From contig CP137875.1 in NCBI GenBank assembly GCA_034406715.1, forward strand, positions 310,001 through 374,000: DNA of 64,000 nt, given 5' to 3'. Of the stretch, positions 21,057-33,540 are shown in pieces. A program made the translations under genes and the position numbers. Source of the DNA: Rhodotorula mucilaginosa (taxonomy: Eukaryota; Basidiomycota; Microbotryomycetes; Sporidiobolales; Sporidiobolaceae). Below the pieces are notes generated by a model that made no database searches, was not told the DNA's origin, and saw only the letters and a program-made list of their open reading frames with translations. Within the stretch, counting starts at the first letter, position 1, and the number at the start of each line of letters is the position of its first letter.

Positions 21057-24000
21057 TTACGCAAACATGGCTTCTCTCCTTCGCGATGGCGGAGCCTCGT
21101 TCTCCTTCGACTCGGTGCTCGACGGACAAGAGCGTGCCTTGTCGGAGACGGCGCGCGGAAGTCCGAGCCCGACCGAGACCGCCGACGATGCACTCGTCGA
21201 ACGGCGGATCGGCCGACTCATCACGGCCGGCCGCGAGGGGGTCTCCTCGTTCCCGTCGTGCAGCGGCGGGAGCGTCAGGTCGTGCGATTCAGAGTCGTTT
21301 GCCGTCGAATTCGGCGCCGCCGCTGCCGAGTGAGAGTCCATGTTCCGGCGCGGTCGCACCTTTTCAGAGGGGAATGGGGTTGTGGCGTGGGATCGGCGTC
21401 GAAGGCCAGCCTTCTTCGCCGTGGTTGTCGTTGTTGCCGAGGATGAAGGAACAATCGCCGCTAGCGTGTTGCGAACGACTGTAGACGGAGCTGTGCCGTT
21501 CTCGTCTGCGGCTTGTCGATCCTTTTCGAGCTTGAGTTGCGACATCTGCCGCTTCCAGTGAGACGCCTCTTGCTGCTTGGCCTGGATAAAGCGAAAAGGA
21601 GGCGTCAGACTCGGTGGCTCGGAAGGGTGGAAAGAGCGCAGAGATGACGCACATCGAGGGCGATGTTGAGGCCAAATACATCCTCCTCGAGTTCGGCCGT
21701 ACGCTTCTTGAGTTTGGCGACCTTGACTGCAGGTTTGAACGCTCCGGGTGAGTCCAAGGTAGACAAAGTGCATCCGGGGCAGCCCAAAACAGAACTCACC
21801 TTCTCGGTCCGCCGAGTCGAGGCGCAGCTTGCCGACGAGTTCGGAGAGGCGCGCGTTCTCGCCGCGAGTCGCCTCGAGGTCCTTTCGCAATCGACCTGCT
21901 TCGCGCTCGGCTTCGGCAAGGACGCGGTCGCGCTTCTCGAGCACACTGTCGCTTTCGCGCCGCTGGTTGGCGAGATCCGACCGGACCTGCTCGAGCTCTC
22001 CCTCCTTGCTGGCGAGGTCGCGCTCGACACGAGCGACAGCCGACTCGAGCTCAGCCATGGCAGCGAGCGCCGCCCGAGTCTGTCCAGTCTGCTGCGCAAA
22101 CTCGGCTTCTTTCGACGAGAGTGTTTCGGCGAGTCGATCGCGCTCGCTCTCCGCGGCGTCGAGGCGAGTAAGAGCGTCGTCCAACTCTTCTTGAGCATCC
22201 GAACGGCTCTGCGCCAGTTCGGCCATTTCGTGCTCTTTTGCAGCGAGGAGACGTTCGAGGTCAGCGCTGGCAAGCTCGGCGTGCTGCCGCTCCTCCTGGA
22301 CGGAGCGCGTCAACCGCGCCGCTTCGTCTCGGCTGGCCTGCAACTCTCGTCGGAGCTCGTCAAGGGCCGCATCGCGCTGCATCAACTCGTGTTGCGCGAG
22401 CTGTACCTCCCGAGTCGACGATTGTGTCGCCAACTCGACTCGCCGTTGAACCTCGCGTTCGAGGTGTTCGGCGGTTTTTGGGGTAGACGCAGACGATCGC
22501 AGTGATGCGACCTCTTCCCGCAACAGAGCGACGACTCGATCGCGCTCGGCGGCGTCGATTTGCCACCGAGTGCGCAACTCGTCCCGTTCCCGCTCGGCCT
22601 CGCGACGACGAGCCTCTTCCTCTGCGCGTGCAGCTTGCGCCGCCGTTCGGTCCTCGGTGGACTGCGTGTTTGCAGCGCTGACATGCTTGAGGCGGATGGC
22701 GACCTCGCGATGTTCACTGACCGCGTGGACGAGATCGGCTCGGGTACGGTCCAGCTCCTTTTCAAGCTTGCGTCGCCGGGACCGATCCTCGCGCATGCGC
22801 GTCTCCAGCTCGTCCGCTAGCAGACGTACCGTCTCCTCGAGAGCGGCGAGCTTCTTCGCCTCGGTTGGCGAGCGCGCATGCGCAGAAGCTCCAGTTTGGG
22901 CACGTCGTTCCCACGCCACGGCCAACTGTTCGATCTGGCGCGCCTCGGCACGAGCCTGCTCGACCTGCCGCTTCAGATTGGCGACAACGGCATTCTTCTG
23001 CTCAACTTCGTCTTGCAAGTTGGTGACGAGACTCGAGAGCAGGAAGCGCTGCGACGCCGAAGCTGCCAGCTGATCCTCCTGGGTCGAGAACAGGTCGTGC
23101 AGCAGCGACCCTGCTTTCGAGTCGGTCGCTTGACGTGCGAGCTGCAGCAAGAAGGGATTTTGCGAGGGTGTGATCGGGTTGCGCGGTCGAGGAATCTTGG
23201 AAGCCGATCGAGGTGTTGCAGGCGGAAGCGAGATGCCGGACCGACCGGGCGTACCAGGCACGGACGGCAGCGTAGCTCGGCTGCTTGATGAAGCTTGCGG
23301 CGCATACCGAGATTGCGAGGAGCGGTTGCGCTGCTCGGCGTGCTTTTCGAGCGACGTGTTGGTGTCAGACTCGGGTTCCGTCTGCGGGACATGCCGGGGT
23401 CAGTCACGTCACAGACGAACGGCGATCAGCGAGAGTACACGCACCAGTTCTGCAATCGGGGACAAGAAAGCCGTCCTCGCTGCGTCAATTTCGACCAACG
23501 AGCTCTCGGCCGATTCCGCATCGACGTAAACGCTCTTGCCCTCGTCGTCGCCGTCATCAAAGGTAGTCTCGGCCTTCTGCGGCGACCAGTATACGCTCTT
23601 CTCTTCTTCGCGACGGAGCGATTCGTCCGCTTCAGCCGCAACTTCCACGAATCCGCGACCTTCCTTCGGACTGGCTTTTTCGCCTCTCTCGAGTCGTTCC
23701 CACTCTTCCTTCGCGCTTTGTGAAAGACCCTCCTTGGCTCGAGCAGCCATGAACTGTCGATAAAACGACGAAGAGGAGGAAGAGGAGGAGGAAGGGGCAG
23801 AGGTGGAAGCGTTTGGCGGCGGACCTTGCGTGGTGGTCGAGGTTGGTGCTGCTGCCGTCACAGTTTGGTACGCCGGCGGCGGCGGGGACGGGTCGATCGG
23901 TCGGATCTCAACCAGCGACCCGGCACTCTCGTCGAGGATCGTGTCGGCGGTCGCGCTCAACGGCGAGGCAGAAGTCCTCGACAGGTCCGATTCGTGCAGC

Positions 24001-26348
24001 GGTGAAGAAGTCGTCGTCGTCGCCACCACGGGTTCAGCCGCCGATGCCGAAGTCGCCGCCACGGGTTCATTCAGCGATGCCGAAGTATTGGACGAAGTGA
24101 ACGAGAACTCGGCCTCTTGCGTCAGAGGGGAAGGGCGGCGAGGCGTAGTGTTGGGGAGAGACCACGGACTGGGCCGGGAAGGCGTTCCGGCCGAGGTAGG
24201 CAGTCCGCTCATGCGCGGAGCAGGAACCGACGCCGACATCGGCGCGAGGTCGACAGATGATGTCGTCGGGATGGGCGAGTCTCCCTTCCCAAGAGTCTGA
24301 TCATCCGAAGTCGCGCCCTGATGGTCGTCGTGATCGGTAGGCGTCGTCTCCTCGTGCTCGAGAACCTCCTCGACTGCTCCAAGTTCCGTAACTTGCTGAA
24401 TCGCGCTCCCTGCTGCAGCGTCAGACCGCGAAGGTGGACCATTGAGATGGCTGACCTCGACGAAGGACTGGCCGCCGAACGAGGGGCCTCCGCCACCATA
24501 CAGCATACTGCCTCGCAATAGCGAGGCTTGCATCAGGAGCGTGGCATCGTCGCCGCCACCTGCTGCTGCACCGGCCGAGATCGTCACACCCGAGATGGTC
24601 GCCGCGCTGATCTCGCTCCTTTCAAAGGTAGTGGCGGTGGCGTCGAACGGGCCAGCTGCGCGAGACTCCTCAGCACTCCGAGCGACCGAGACGTTGTCGT
24701 CGGCTGCTGCGTCCATCGTCGTCATCGTCGAAAGCTGCAAGCTCAAGAACGGGTTCGACTCGTCCAGGAGCGAGAGGCGCGCCCGCGGCCGCTTTTGAGA
24801 CAGCGTCACGTCCTCGATCGGCGGCACTTGCTCGGCTGTGTCGAGGATAGCGACGTCCTCGTCCTTCGACTCGTCCGCGGCGGCGGGGCTTGGGCGCTCC
24901 GGGTTCGACTCCGCCTCGTTGTTGTCGTAAGCTCCGGCGGCGGCGGCAGTCGGTAGTTCAACAGAAGGCGGAGGCGGAGGGGAAGTCGCTTCGAGCGAGC
25001 AATCCGGACTGGGGATCACGGCCTGCAATTTCGACAAGAACGAAGCCGAAGAAAAGTTGACGAGGGCCGAAACTTCGGCGGCAGGGGCCGATGCTGATGC
25101 TGATGCTGTAACCTCCTCGCTGGGGTCGGACAGTTGACACGGCGAGACGTCCCGATCTGCTTCTTGTCCCGATCGGTCGCCGTCACCGCTGTCTCCGAAC
25201 GAGCCAGAAGACCCGTCTCCGTCTTCAGGCGGAGTCATCCACCGTTCGACGGTCCGTTGCACCGTACTCGAGCTGAAGCGGACGCTCCTCCCCGTTCCCG
25301 GCGTCTTTGGCGCCTTCAAGATCCCGTTCGATCCCTTCCGGTGGAAGCTCTGCGAATGCTGCGCAACGAGTGCACCAGCAGCAGCAGCATGTTCGGAGGG
25401 AGAGTCGATCGGGTACGACGATGGCGGCGGGGTCGAGACCAGTCCCGGCATCGAGATCGGCAGCGCAGGGGGTGGTGGAGGCGGCGGGAGCATGGGCGCC
25501 GTCAAGAGCGGCGAAGGACACAACCCGAGCGGTGAGAATTGGACCCGCTCGATCGGGCCTTTCGCGCTCGCGGTCGTGGAAGACCGCATCCTCGTCGTCG
25601 TCGTCGGCGCAGTCTCTCCCGATGCGGTCCTCCTAGCTGAAGACGAGGTCGAGGAGGTCGGGGAAGGCGCTGCTGCCGCCGTCTCGAGAGTCGTCGAGGA
25701 ACGGAGGACAACGGGATCCCCACCGCGGCGACGGACGGGAGTCTGATTTCGCGAGGTTGCCGACGGCGGAGAATCCGGTACGAGTCGAATTCCGCTCGTC
25801 TGCCCGACCATGAGCGAAGATGCACTGGCGCTGGCGTTGGTGCGGACGGGTGTTCCGGGCAGATTGGCCGTCGCGGACGACCCTGCCGCACCCATAACAG
25901 CGACGGCGGCGGAAGGCGACGCGACAGGAGACGACCCGCGCGAAGAACTCGCCGACGACGAGTGGTCGCCAAAGTTGAGAGAGGGCAGTTCGGCCGAATC
26001 GAGGTGGAACGACGTTTCCGAGCTGCTGCTGCCGCTTCCGTTCTGCCGTATGATGCGGGTCGACGGCGAGTCGCTCGAGCGAGCGGGGCGCGGAATCGGC
26101 GAATGGTTTGGCGGCGTGAGGAGGGTCTCGACGAGGTCTCCGTCCTCGTTGCAGAGGTCACGGACGCTGAAACTGCGCCGGTGCCGCGTCGAGGTCGGTC
26201 TCGAAGGAGCGGGCGATGCATCTTGATCCTTTCCGCAGACCTCGTCGACTTGCGCTTCGCCTTTGCGGACGAGTTGATCGAGGCTCTGCGAGCTGGTGCT
26301 CTTGCGAAAGACGGAGAAGCGCGGGTGCGCCGAGAGGACAGACGCCAT
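21057..26348 (-). CDS. large coiled-coil protein, possibly spindle-pole/cytoskeletal
   Basis: Four exons (26348-23445, 23381-21800, 21726-21653, 21581-21057) give a 1694-aa open frame; the ATG at 26348 has a good context. The first ~1000 residues are disordered and Ser/Pro/Thr-rich. They include 'GILKAPKTPGTGRSVRFSSS', which resembles the 'GIL.TPGT....V.F' motif of the Cut12 spindle-pole-body family. Residues ~1050-1500 are a long Arg/Glu/Ala-rich coiled coil ('AEHLEREVQRRVELATQSS' region). The C-terminus is basic and Ser-rich, with 'STESKENEAPP', containing a KEN box. Possible roles are a spindle pole body, kinetochore or polarity scaffold. The Cut12 link rests on one short motif and is weak. 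Confidence 0.7.
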
Positions 26349-27214
26349 GGTCTGATTGCCGGACTGGGACAACGAGTTGGGCGAGTAGCGGACCGAAGAG
26401 AGCTGTTCGGGCGTGTGTGGACTGTCGAACTTGCTATCTAGTACGGGCGAGTGTACTGTGTGCGAAGTGTCGAGGGGTCAGAGCGGGAGGTCAGTCAACA
26501 TGGGACGAGTCACACGCAAGCGGGCAGGACCAGCGGGGAAAGGAAGAGCGTACAGGGAGCGGTCGTATGAGCATTATCTCGCTCTCCATGACTGCTTGGC
26601 CCGTCCTCCTCTGGCGTGGCAGCCGAGGTCGACTTTGAAAAGTAGGTCGAGACGCTCGCCGACAGAGTCGACAGCATGGCCGAGCGCGCCTCGGTGAGAC
26701 AGCGTCGAGACCTCGAGAAGAGAGCTGGCTTTGCCTCTGTGACCCTCTAAGAGACTCTTGGCGGTGTGCGTCGCTGTTTTGTGGGCGAGTGACCAGCTGA
26801 GCGACCACAACACGGACCAATTTCACCGCACGTGACTTGGTTTGCCACGTCAGCTGCCCTCTTATCGTCGATCATATTTTCGGTGTATCCTCGCCGTGCT
26901 TGGCGCGCCGTACGCGTGGGCTGACTGTAGACGAGCAGCTTTCATGAGACCACACCTGTCCATCCTCCCTTGCGTGCTCAGCTCAACGATGCTCGGCTAC
27001 GAGAACCGCGCTAGGCGGGCTAGCCTGGCCTGGCTCGGAGCCTCGGGCGCCGCAGGATCATCGCCGAACTCGCGTCGGCGGTGCCGTCAGCGCGGCCGGA
27101 TTCAATTTTCAGCAGCTCGCTCCCTGAACCTGTCCGAACAAAGAGAGGCCACCATACCCATACTACTACTGCCGAGATCTCGCTTCTGCGGCTGAGCTGC
27201 TGCCTACGCTCGCT
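26349..27214. other. divergent intergenic region, coiled-coil gene / lipase gene
   Basis: 866 bp with no recognised gene. It should contain both promoters and the 5' leaders. Confidence 0.45.
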
Positions 27215-29924
27215 ATGGCGACGACAGTACCCGGCGCGCCGACCGACCTTTCTCACGCTCCGGGACCCTCGGCATCGACGTCGACGACGAACGCAACTTC
27301 ACTTCTCTCGCGCGTCAAGCGCAAGATCTCGGTCAGGAGGAGCAGCAGCAGCAACTCGAGCTCGACTTCTTCGCTGGCATCGCTCGGGCGGTCATGGTTG
27401 AAAGGAGGAGGAGGCGACGCACCGACTGCGACGGGAGCAGGTGCCGCCTTGTCGGACGAACCGAGACCCTACATGAACTACACCATCGCACCGCCGGAAC
27501 ATAGAGAGGTGCGTCTGCAATTCCCCGGCTCAAGTATACACAAGCTGACCAGAGTACCGTGGAAAAGAACACGGCCCTGCACGCCGTCATGGACTCGCTC
27601 CCGTCCCTTTCCATCGGTTCGCTCCACGCACCGCACCTCCCCTCTTTCCCATTCTCGTTCCGACCATTCGGGAACAACAACACCAATGGCTCGGAAGTGT
27701 ATGAAGATTCGGAAGAAGACGAAGACGACGACGACGACGGCAGCGGATCCACGCCGCCGCCGATGATGACGCCGCCACGGCCTCAGCAACCGAGGTCTGC
27801 CCCGTCATCCCGCCGCCCTTCCGCATCAAATCCATCGCTCTCCCCTCCCCTCTCCGCCCCGCGCTTCTCTCGCCGTTCCTCCGACCCTAAAATCTCAGCC
27901 TCGTCGCCGGATCCGATCGAGCGCCTGTACGGCAACGTCGTCATGCTCGGAGGGTACCGCGGATCCGTCCTCCGCGACGCAAAGACGCATAAACGGTTGT
28001 GGATCCCGCTCAAGGTCGGGTTTGGGCTCAGGAAGGCGGATCTCGGGTTGGGGTTGGAACCGGAGGACGAACTGAGGAGTGCGGAAACGGTCATCGCCAC
28101 GAGCATGCTCGCTCAAGTGGGAGGCTGGATCGATCTCGGCAAGAAGCTCAAGTGCGTCCACAGTTTCTCTCAGCCATGGACGCAGCGGAAAGGGGAGAGA
28201 GCTCACGCCTTTCTTTCAAACAGGGAACGACTGAAGCAAGTCTCTTCGTCACAACTGCACCCTCCTTCGCACCTCTCGTTCCCGTTCTCGTCTCCACCAC
28301 CTTCACCGTCCGCCACCGACCCGTCACGACCTCCGCTGCGATTCCACTCGTGGGGATACGACTGGCGACGCTCGCTCGAGCTGTCCTCCGCCGAACTGGT
28401 CCAGTACCTCGAACGACTCAAGTTCGAGAGCGCCGCTCGCGGCGAAGGACCCGACGGCAATGGACTCGGCGCGACCGTCATCGCGCACTCGATGGGCGGC
28501 TTGGTCGTCCTGCATGCGTTGGCGCGCGCCGCCGACCCGACCATCATTCGCGGGATCGTCTTTGCCGGTACGCCCTGGCAAGGGTGCGTCAACACGCTCG
28601 GACCCTTGAGGCTCGGAGGAGGCGTTGCGTTCAATGCCAAGATCGGGACGCCCGACATTTGCTTCTCGTGGAGGTCGGGGTTCTACTTCTTGCCGAGACC
28701 GCCGGCCGAATTGGCGGCCATCACGCCGAGAGCAAGCCTCGACGCGGCGGCGGCGGCGGCGGCGGCGGAACGGACGACGGGAGACCACCACGACGATGGC
28801 GAGTCGCAGAAGGAACCATCCGCGAGTGGTCTCGCCGTGGGAACGGACGATGGCCAAGCCGCCGACGTCACGCTGCCTCCCTCATCGCCCACGTCGATGC
28901 CCCTGCCGTCCCTCCTGACAGGCTGCTTCGAGGACCCTTCCGGCAATCCGATCCCTGTCGATTTCTTCTCGCCGCAGACGTGGGCAACGCACGAACTCTC
29001 GCCCGTCCCGGCCGGCATGGACTTTTCTCACCCCTCCTCACCCGTCAAGCGTCTTCAACGGCGACGCAGCTCTGCTGAAAGTGGGAGGAACGCCTTCCCG
29101 CTCGCGGCTGGGATCGGTAATCTCGGCGAACAAAGGAGTCCGTTGGGAGATGCCGTGCAGGACGCGATGCAAGGCGCTGCCGACAGGATCCACTCGATGC
29201 GTTCTCATCACGGGGAGGAGGACGACGGATCGGAGGACGGCTCTGCCGGTTCCCCGGCGAGCGGAGCGCGTCCCGTCCATGACGGCGCCGCGGCGGACCG
29301 GACGGAAGAGCAGCTCAATGCAGAGGCGGAGCGATTGGCGCAGCAGGCTCAGGAAGTCGACACCGTTTACCGATACTTGGCGGATACGCTCAGTCGCGCA
29401 CGGCAGGTGAGGATACCGCGACGAGTCCCCTCTTCTGCACATACAGCTGACTCTGTCGATTCTGCGTTGACAGTTCCAGCGAGACCTGATCGACCTCTAC
29501 GATCCGGCCAAGGCAGACCGCTATCCTCCCATGACGATCATCACCTCTCGCAAGACCCCGACGGTCCGAGGCATCCTAGTCACCTCGAAGGAAGACATCG
29601 CGAGGGAAGGCTACGAGCGGCTCTTGTGGGCTGAAGGTGCGCACATTCCGAAGTGTATCTCGGAAGGGCGAGCGTGAGACACTGACAGTGCGTTTGCGTT
29701 CTTCAGGCGACGGGATCGTGCTGTACGAGTCGGCCTCTCGACTACCCGGCGACCCCGAACTCGAAGGCCGCAAGCGAACCGGCGATCCCGCCAACGATCG
29801 GTGGCACGCCCATTTGCGAGGCGTGGTCGAGACCAACCACGGACATGTCGGCATGCTCGGCGACCTGGACGCAGTTCGAAAGTGCTTTGAGCTGCTCTAC
29901 GGTCCTGCAGCACCCCGGCACTAA
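27215..29924 (+). CDS. alpha/beta-hydrolase (LCAT/PGAP1-like lipase or acyltransferase)
   Basis: Five exons (27215-27508, 27553-28151, 28224-29406, 29474-29636, 29707-29924) give 818 aa with consistent phases. After a Ser-rich, acidic N-terminus the hydrolase core starts near 'VVMLGGYRGSVLRDAKTHK'. It continues with 'FHSWGYDWRRSLELSSAEL', the nucleophile elbow 'TVIAHSMGGLVVLHALA' and 'FAGTPWQGC'. The last exon carries 'NHGHVGMLGDLDAVRKCF', a likely catalytic His block. The elbow reads A-H-S-M-G rather than G-x-S-x-G, as in some LCAT/PGAP1 relatives. A ~250-aa disordered insertion (including a poly-Ala run) separates nucleophile and His. Substrate unknown; an intracellular lipid ester is an inference. 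The stop lies only 62 bp from the convergent neighbour's stop. Confidence 0.82.
28744..28768. repeat. (GCG)n run coding for poly-Ala in the hydrolase insertion
   Basis: A perfect GCG/GGC trinucleotide run in the third exon of the hydrolase gene, within the non-conserved insertion between catalytic blocks. Confidence 0.8.
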
Positions 29925-29986
29925 TATCATTTTTTGGTTCTGCAAAAAAATGTTAGAAAGAGCTTCTTTTTCTTTCACGACCGCTG

Positions 29987-32900
29987 CTACGTTGTCTCTG
30001 GCGTTTGACCCATCTCGTCTCCGCCGCCAGCGACTGGATCGGGCTGAGCTGACCAGTCCCATCCGAACGGCGCGGCCTGTACTTGCCCACCTAGTCCCAT
30101 CCCGAGACCCATCCCGAGCGCGCCGCTCATGGAAGCTGCTGCTGGCCAGCCATTCTGTCCCGCCGGGAACGGCGAAGGAGCAGCAGAACCCCCATCGTCA
30201 CCGCCGCTCAGCTGCGCGTGCAGGTAGTGCTCGTGGAAGATCCAAGGCGGGAGTTGGTGATGCGGATGAGGAGGATAGCCACCGAGCGCACCGGGCGCGT
30301 ACATGTGCGGCATGCCTCCGACGAATGCGTCGTAAGGCGGGCCGTGCCCGAACGGGTAGAAAGGAGGTTCAAGCGAGGGTGAAGCCGAGGCGGTCGGACC
30401 TGTCGGGTCGTTGTTGTTGACCAGGTCGAGCGACATCGTCGGACTGGCCAAAGGGATCGAGAAACCGTCCGTCAGCGGCGCCTGATCGGTCCTCGCCGCG
30501 CTAGATGCCGTGGTCGATGACTTGGTCCGGACAGCCGTCGGTTTAGTCTGCGGCGAGGCACGCATGTCAGCGAACAAACTCGTCGCACCGGTTGCCGGCT
30601 GCGCTCACCTTGCGCTTGTCTTTCGGTTGCATAGCTCCACCTTCTTCTCGCATACGTTTCTCATCGGCGAGCAAAGGAGTGACGAGACCGAGACCACGAT
30701 CGGCGATTGCGCTGGCGGATTTGAGCCCTTCGAGCGTCGGGAGAGCCTGCTGAATCTCGTTCCGGATCGCCTCGTTGTCAGGCGAGGGACCCTTGAGTTG
30801 CTCGTATAGCTCGAGGGTCAGCGAGAACGACGCGACGCTGATATGGTAGATGGCCGTCCAGAGGCGGATGTCCTTTGCGCGCGGAGCCTCGCGCAAGATG
30901 GCGCGTGCGGCGTCGATGACTCGTTTCCGCGAGAGCGCGTAAGTCGTAGCGCGAGAGGGTCGGGCGAGGAAAGGTCGGTGAATGGAAAGGATTTTGTGCT
31001 GGAGCGAAATGAAGAAAGTTGTTCGGAGCGCCTGCGGGTACGGTCGCAATCCTTCAGTCACCGCGGCTCGAGTCGGCGAGATTCAGGAGCTCCGAGAACA
31101 CACCTCAACGCAAGGAGGCATGCCGTCGGTTGGCGCACCGGGCTTCAACCACGTTGGGAGACTCTTGAGCAGCGTCTCGAGCTCGCGGTCTGCCTGCAGG
31201 AAGCGCTGATACGCCTGCGCCGCGGTCGACTTGTCTGACCGGCTCGACTCGAACGCGTTCGCCATACTCGCACCAATCTCGATGTCTGCGCGGCGGCGTG
31301 ATGCGTCAGCCAAATACTGCGGTACGCATGAGCTCCAGTCCGTCCTCACATTGGAGTAGCCACGCGGCCGGCGTGTACTCGTCACGAGGCCGATCAACGG
31401 CTTCTCCCTTCGCGAGGTCTCTGTAAACACACAACGCATCAGAAACTGCGCTCAAAGTCTGAGGGGCACGTGCGACGCACTCGTCTCTCGCGTTCAACGG
31501 AAGCGGCGTTGTGATTTGCGCTCGAGTGAGGGTCGAGTACGTCCGGTACGGGATCGCGAACCAGTCCGAGTGCGCGAGCGACCACATCACGCGTTTACGA
31601 ATCTCGCGATCGATGAGCGACTTGGCTCGGACCCGCTGAGGTTTGTCCTTGAAAGCCGCAGCCCACTGCTCGTCCGAGACGAGTCGATGCAAACCGAGGT
31701 CTTGTGCGATCGAGAGACCGGCGTGCAGGAGAGAGGCGATCAAGGTGGCGGAACCGGCGTCGCGACCTGACAGGACGAGGATGGCGATAGCCTGCAAGCA
31801 CGCGAGGTCGTGGTTCTGCAAAAAGTTGTGCCGGTACAAGCACGCGATCGCGCACTGGAACCTGCCAGGTCGCCCCAACGCGGTGAGTCCAAATGGCCTC
31901 GACAGTCGTGGCAAAAGATCTGCAGACGCACCATCGATTTGCGCATGCGCTCATTTCTGCGTCGTTGAAGCCCATCTCGTCTTGCTGCTCCGGAGTGACG
32001 AGTTTTGCGGAGACGGCGAGGAGAGCAAAGTACGCGCTCAACCATGCCAGCGAAGCGAGGTCGAAGCGGCCGTTGCCCAGTTCGTGGAAAGCTTCCACTT
32101 GAGCGTAAAAGTCGGGGGCGTGGATGACGGCATGCTGCAATTTGTGAAGGGGTCAGCCGGATCCGGCGCATTCTGTTTGGTATGGAGGGACAAGCGCACA
32201 TGAAAGCCGTAGACATCTAAACCTTGATGGAAGATGATCTTTTCCTGTTCTGATGTCGGCGCAGCTCGCAGGAGAGCGTCCCCGTTCGCAAAAAGCGCGA
32301 CTGGTGATTCCGATTGCCCCTCCGAAGCGGGCGGCAAGACGGCGTTTCGATGAGAAGGCGATGAGGACGGGCCAGCCGTCGCAGCAGAATCCGACTCGTC
32401 GACTGGCACCGTCGAAGTCCGCATGTTGGGTTCGGCCCAGACCCGGGGTCGCCCGAGGGCGTAAAACTCGAGGTTGACGCTCGCTTCGACGCCGGCTTCG
32501 CCCTCGTCCGGATCTTGCTTTTGCTTCCCTTTCCCCTTGGCAGTAGCGGTACTGCTAGTCTGTCCCTGACCGATGGATGTCCGTGCCCGTTTCTGTAGCG
32601 GTTCGGATCCGCCTGCGCCCGCTTCTCCTGATTCAGGTCCGTCTGAACTTCCGCCGACGATTGTCGTTACGGGATCTCCGAAGGAGCGGACGATGCGCTC
32701 AAGCTCTGCATCGTCGTCTTCCTCCTTCAGGCTCGAGTTTGCCACAAAATACTCGAGCGCTGGCAGCCGTGCTTTGAGAGAGTCGAGAGTTGTTCGAAAG
32801 AGCCGTAGTTCGTCGAGTGCCGAGGCTTGTCGCTGGTTGAGCTCCTGCACCGCGTCGACGCTGTTTGTGCCAGTCTCGTGTCAGCGCCCTCGTGCAGGCC

Positions 32901-33219
32901 GAGGCTAGCCTCGCGCGAGATACGTACTTTGGCTTTTTACGCTTGGTGGGAAGCGCCGAACAAGATGCAGCCGCGCCCCGCTTGATACACGCGCCGCACG
33001 GGACGAGTCCTGCAGGTCTACGGGGTCAGCTCACGGCGTTTGTGACTTGCCAGCGCGGGCTCACGGTCGCACGACGTCTTCCTGCGCGCGCAGTGTTGGC
33101 CCGAGTGGGGAGGTCAGGTTGGTGGTCTCGCACTCTCGAGGACCATAGGGACTCATCTCGGTACACGCCCTGCTCGTACGCTCGGGCAGCACGACCACCT
33201 CGCCTCGCTCCTCTGCCAT
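29987..33219 (-). CDS. Zn2Cys6 fungal transcription factor (first)
   Basis: Ten exons: 33219-33157, 33092-33065, 33009-32928, 32860-32200, 32134-31932, 31861-31481, 31420-31326, 31285-31104, 31031-30609, 30547-29987. They total 892 aa with all phases consistent. The DNA-binding cluster spans exons 1-3: 'RACTE' + 'CARRKTSCD' + 'RLVPCGACIKRGAAASC', a complete C-x2-C-x6-C-x5-C-x2-C-x8-C. Joining the first two requires an intron that begins ATGAGT and ends CAC (see findings). A canonical GT-AG alternative in the same place keeps the frame but loses one Cys. A coiled coil follows ('VDAVQELNQRQASALDELR'), then the fungal_trans middle homology region ('FQCAIACLYRHNFLQNHDLA', 'RKRVMWSLAHSDWF', 'LPLNARDED'). 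The C-terminus is Gly/Pro/His-rich, a possible activation region. Target genes unknown. Confidence 0.85.
33093..33156 (-). other. candidate AT-AC intron inside the zinc-cluster codons
   Basis: 64 nt, the usual intron length here. It starts ATGAGT directly after the GAG codon and ends ..CCAACAC before TGC, with a CTGAC-like branch site about 24 nt from its end. Splicing it yields the exact zinc-cluster spacing. The donor looks like GTGAGT with the first G changed to A, i.e. a U2-type AT-AC intron rather than U12-type. Confidence 0.55.
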
Positions 33220-33540
33220 CGCTGAGGCACGGCAAGGGAAACGCAAAGGGCTTTGTTGACGCGTGATAAGGCCGCGGTCGGCCGCGGAACCTGCCGACGG
33301 CGGAGCGGCGCGAAAAACAACGCGATCCAGCAGCAAGTATAGCCGTGCCTATATCCGAGTCAAGACAAAATTTCGCAATGTATCATAGCTCGGTTCGCTC
33401 CTGTCCGATCCGGCAACTCCGGACGTGCACAGTCCGCCTGAGCTCGTTCGTGTCCGCGGTGTCCTTGTGGTGCCTTCGCCTCTCTCTTTCTCTCTGTTCA
33501 CTTGTGGAGACTTACTCCCTGATCGCGTCGAATCGACAAG
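33220..33540. other. divergent promoter region, Zn2Cys6 factor / BTB gene
   Basis: 321 bp between two divergent start codons. It contains pyrimidine-rich stretches just upstream of 33541 that fit a fungal core promoter/leader. No gene seen. Confidence 0.45.
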
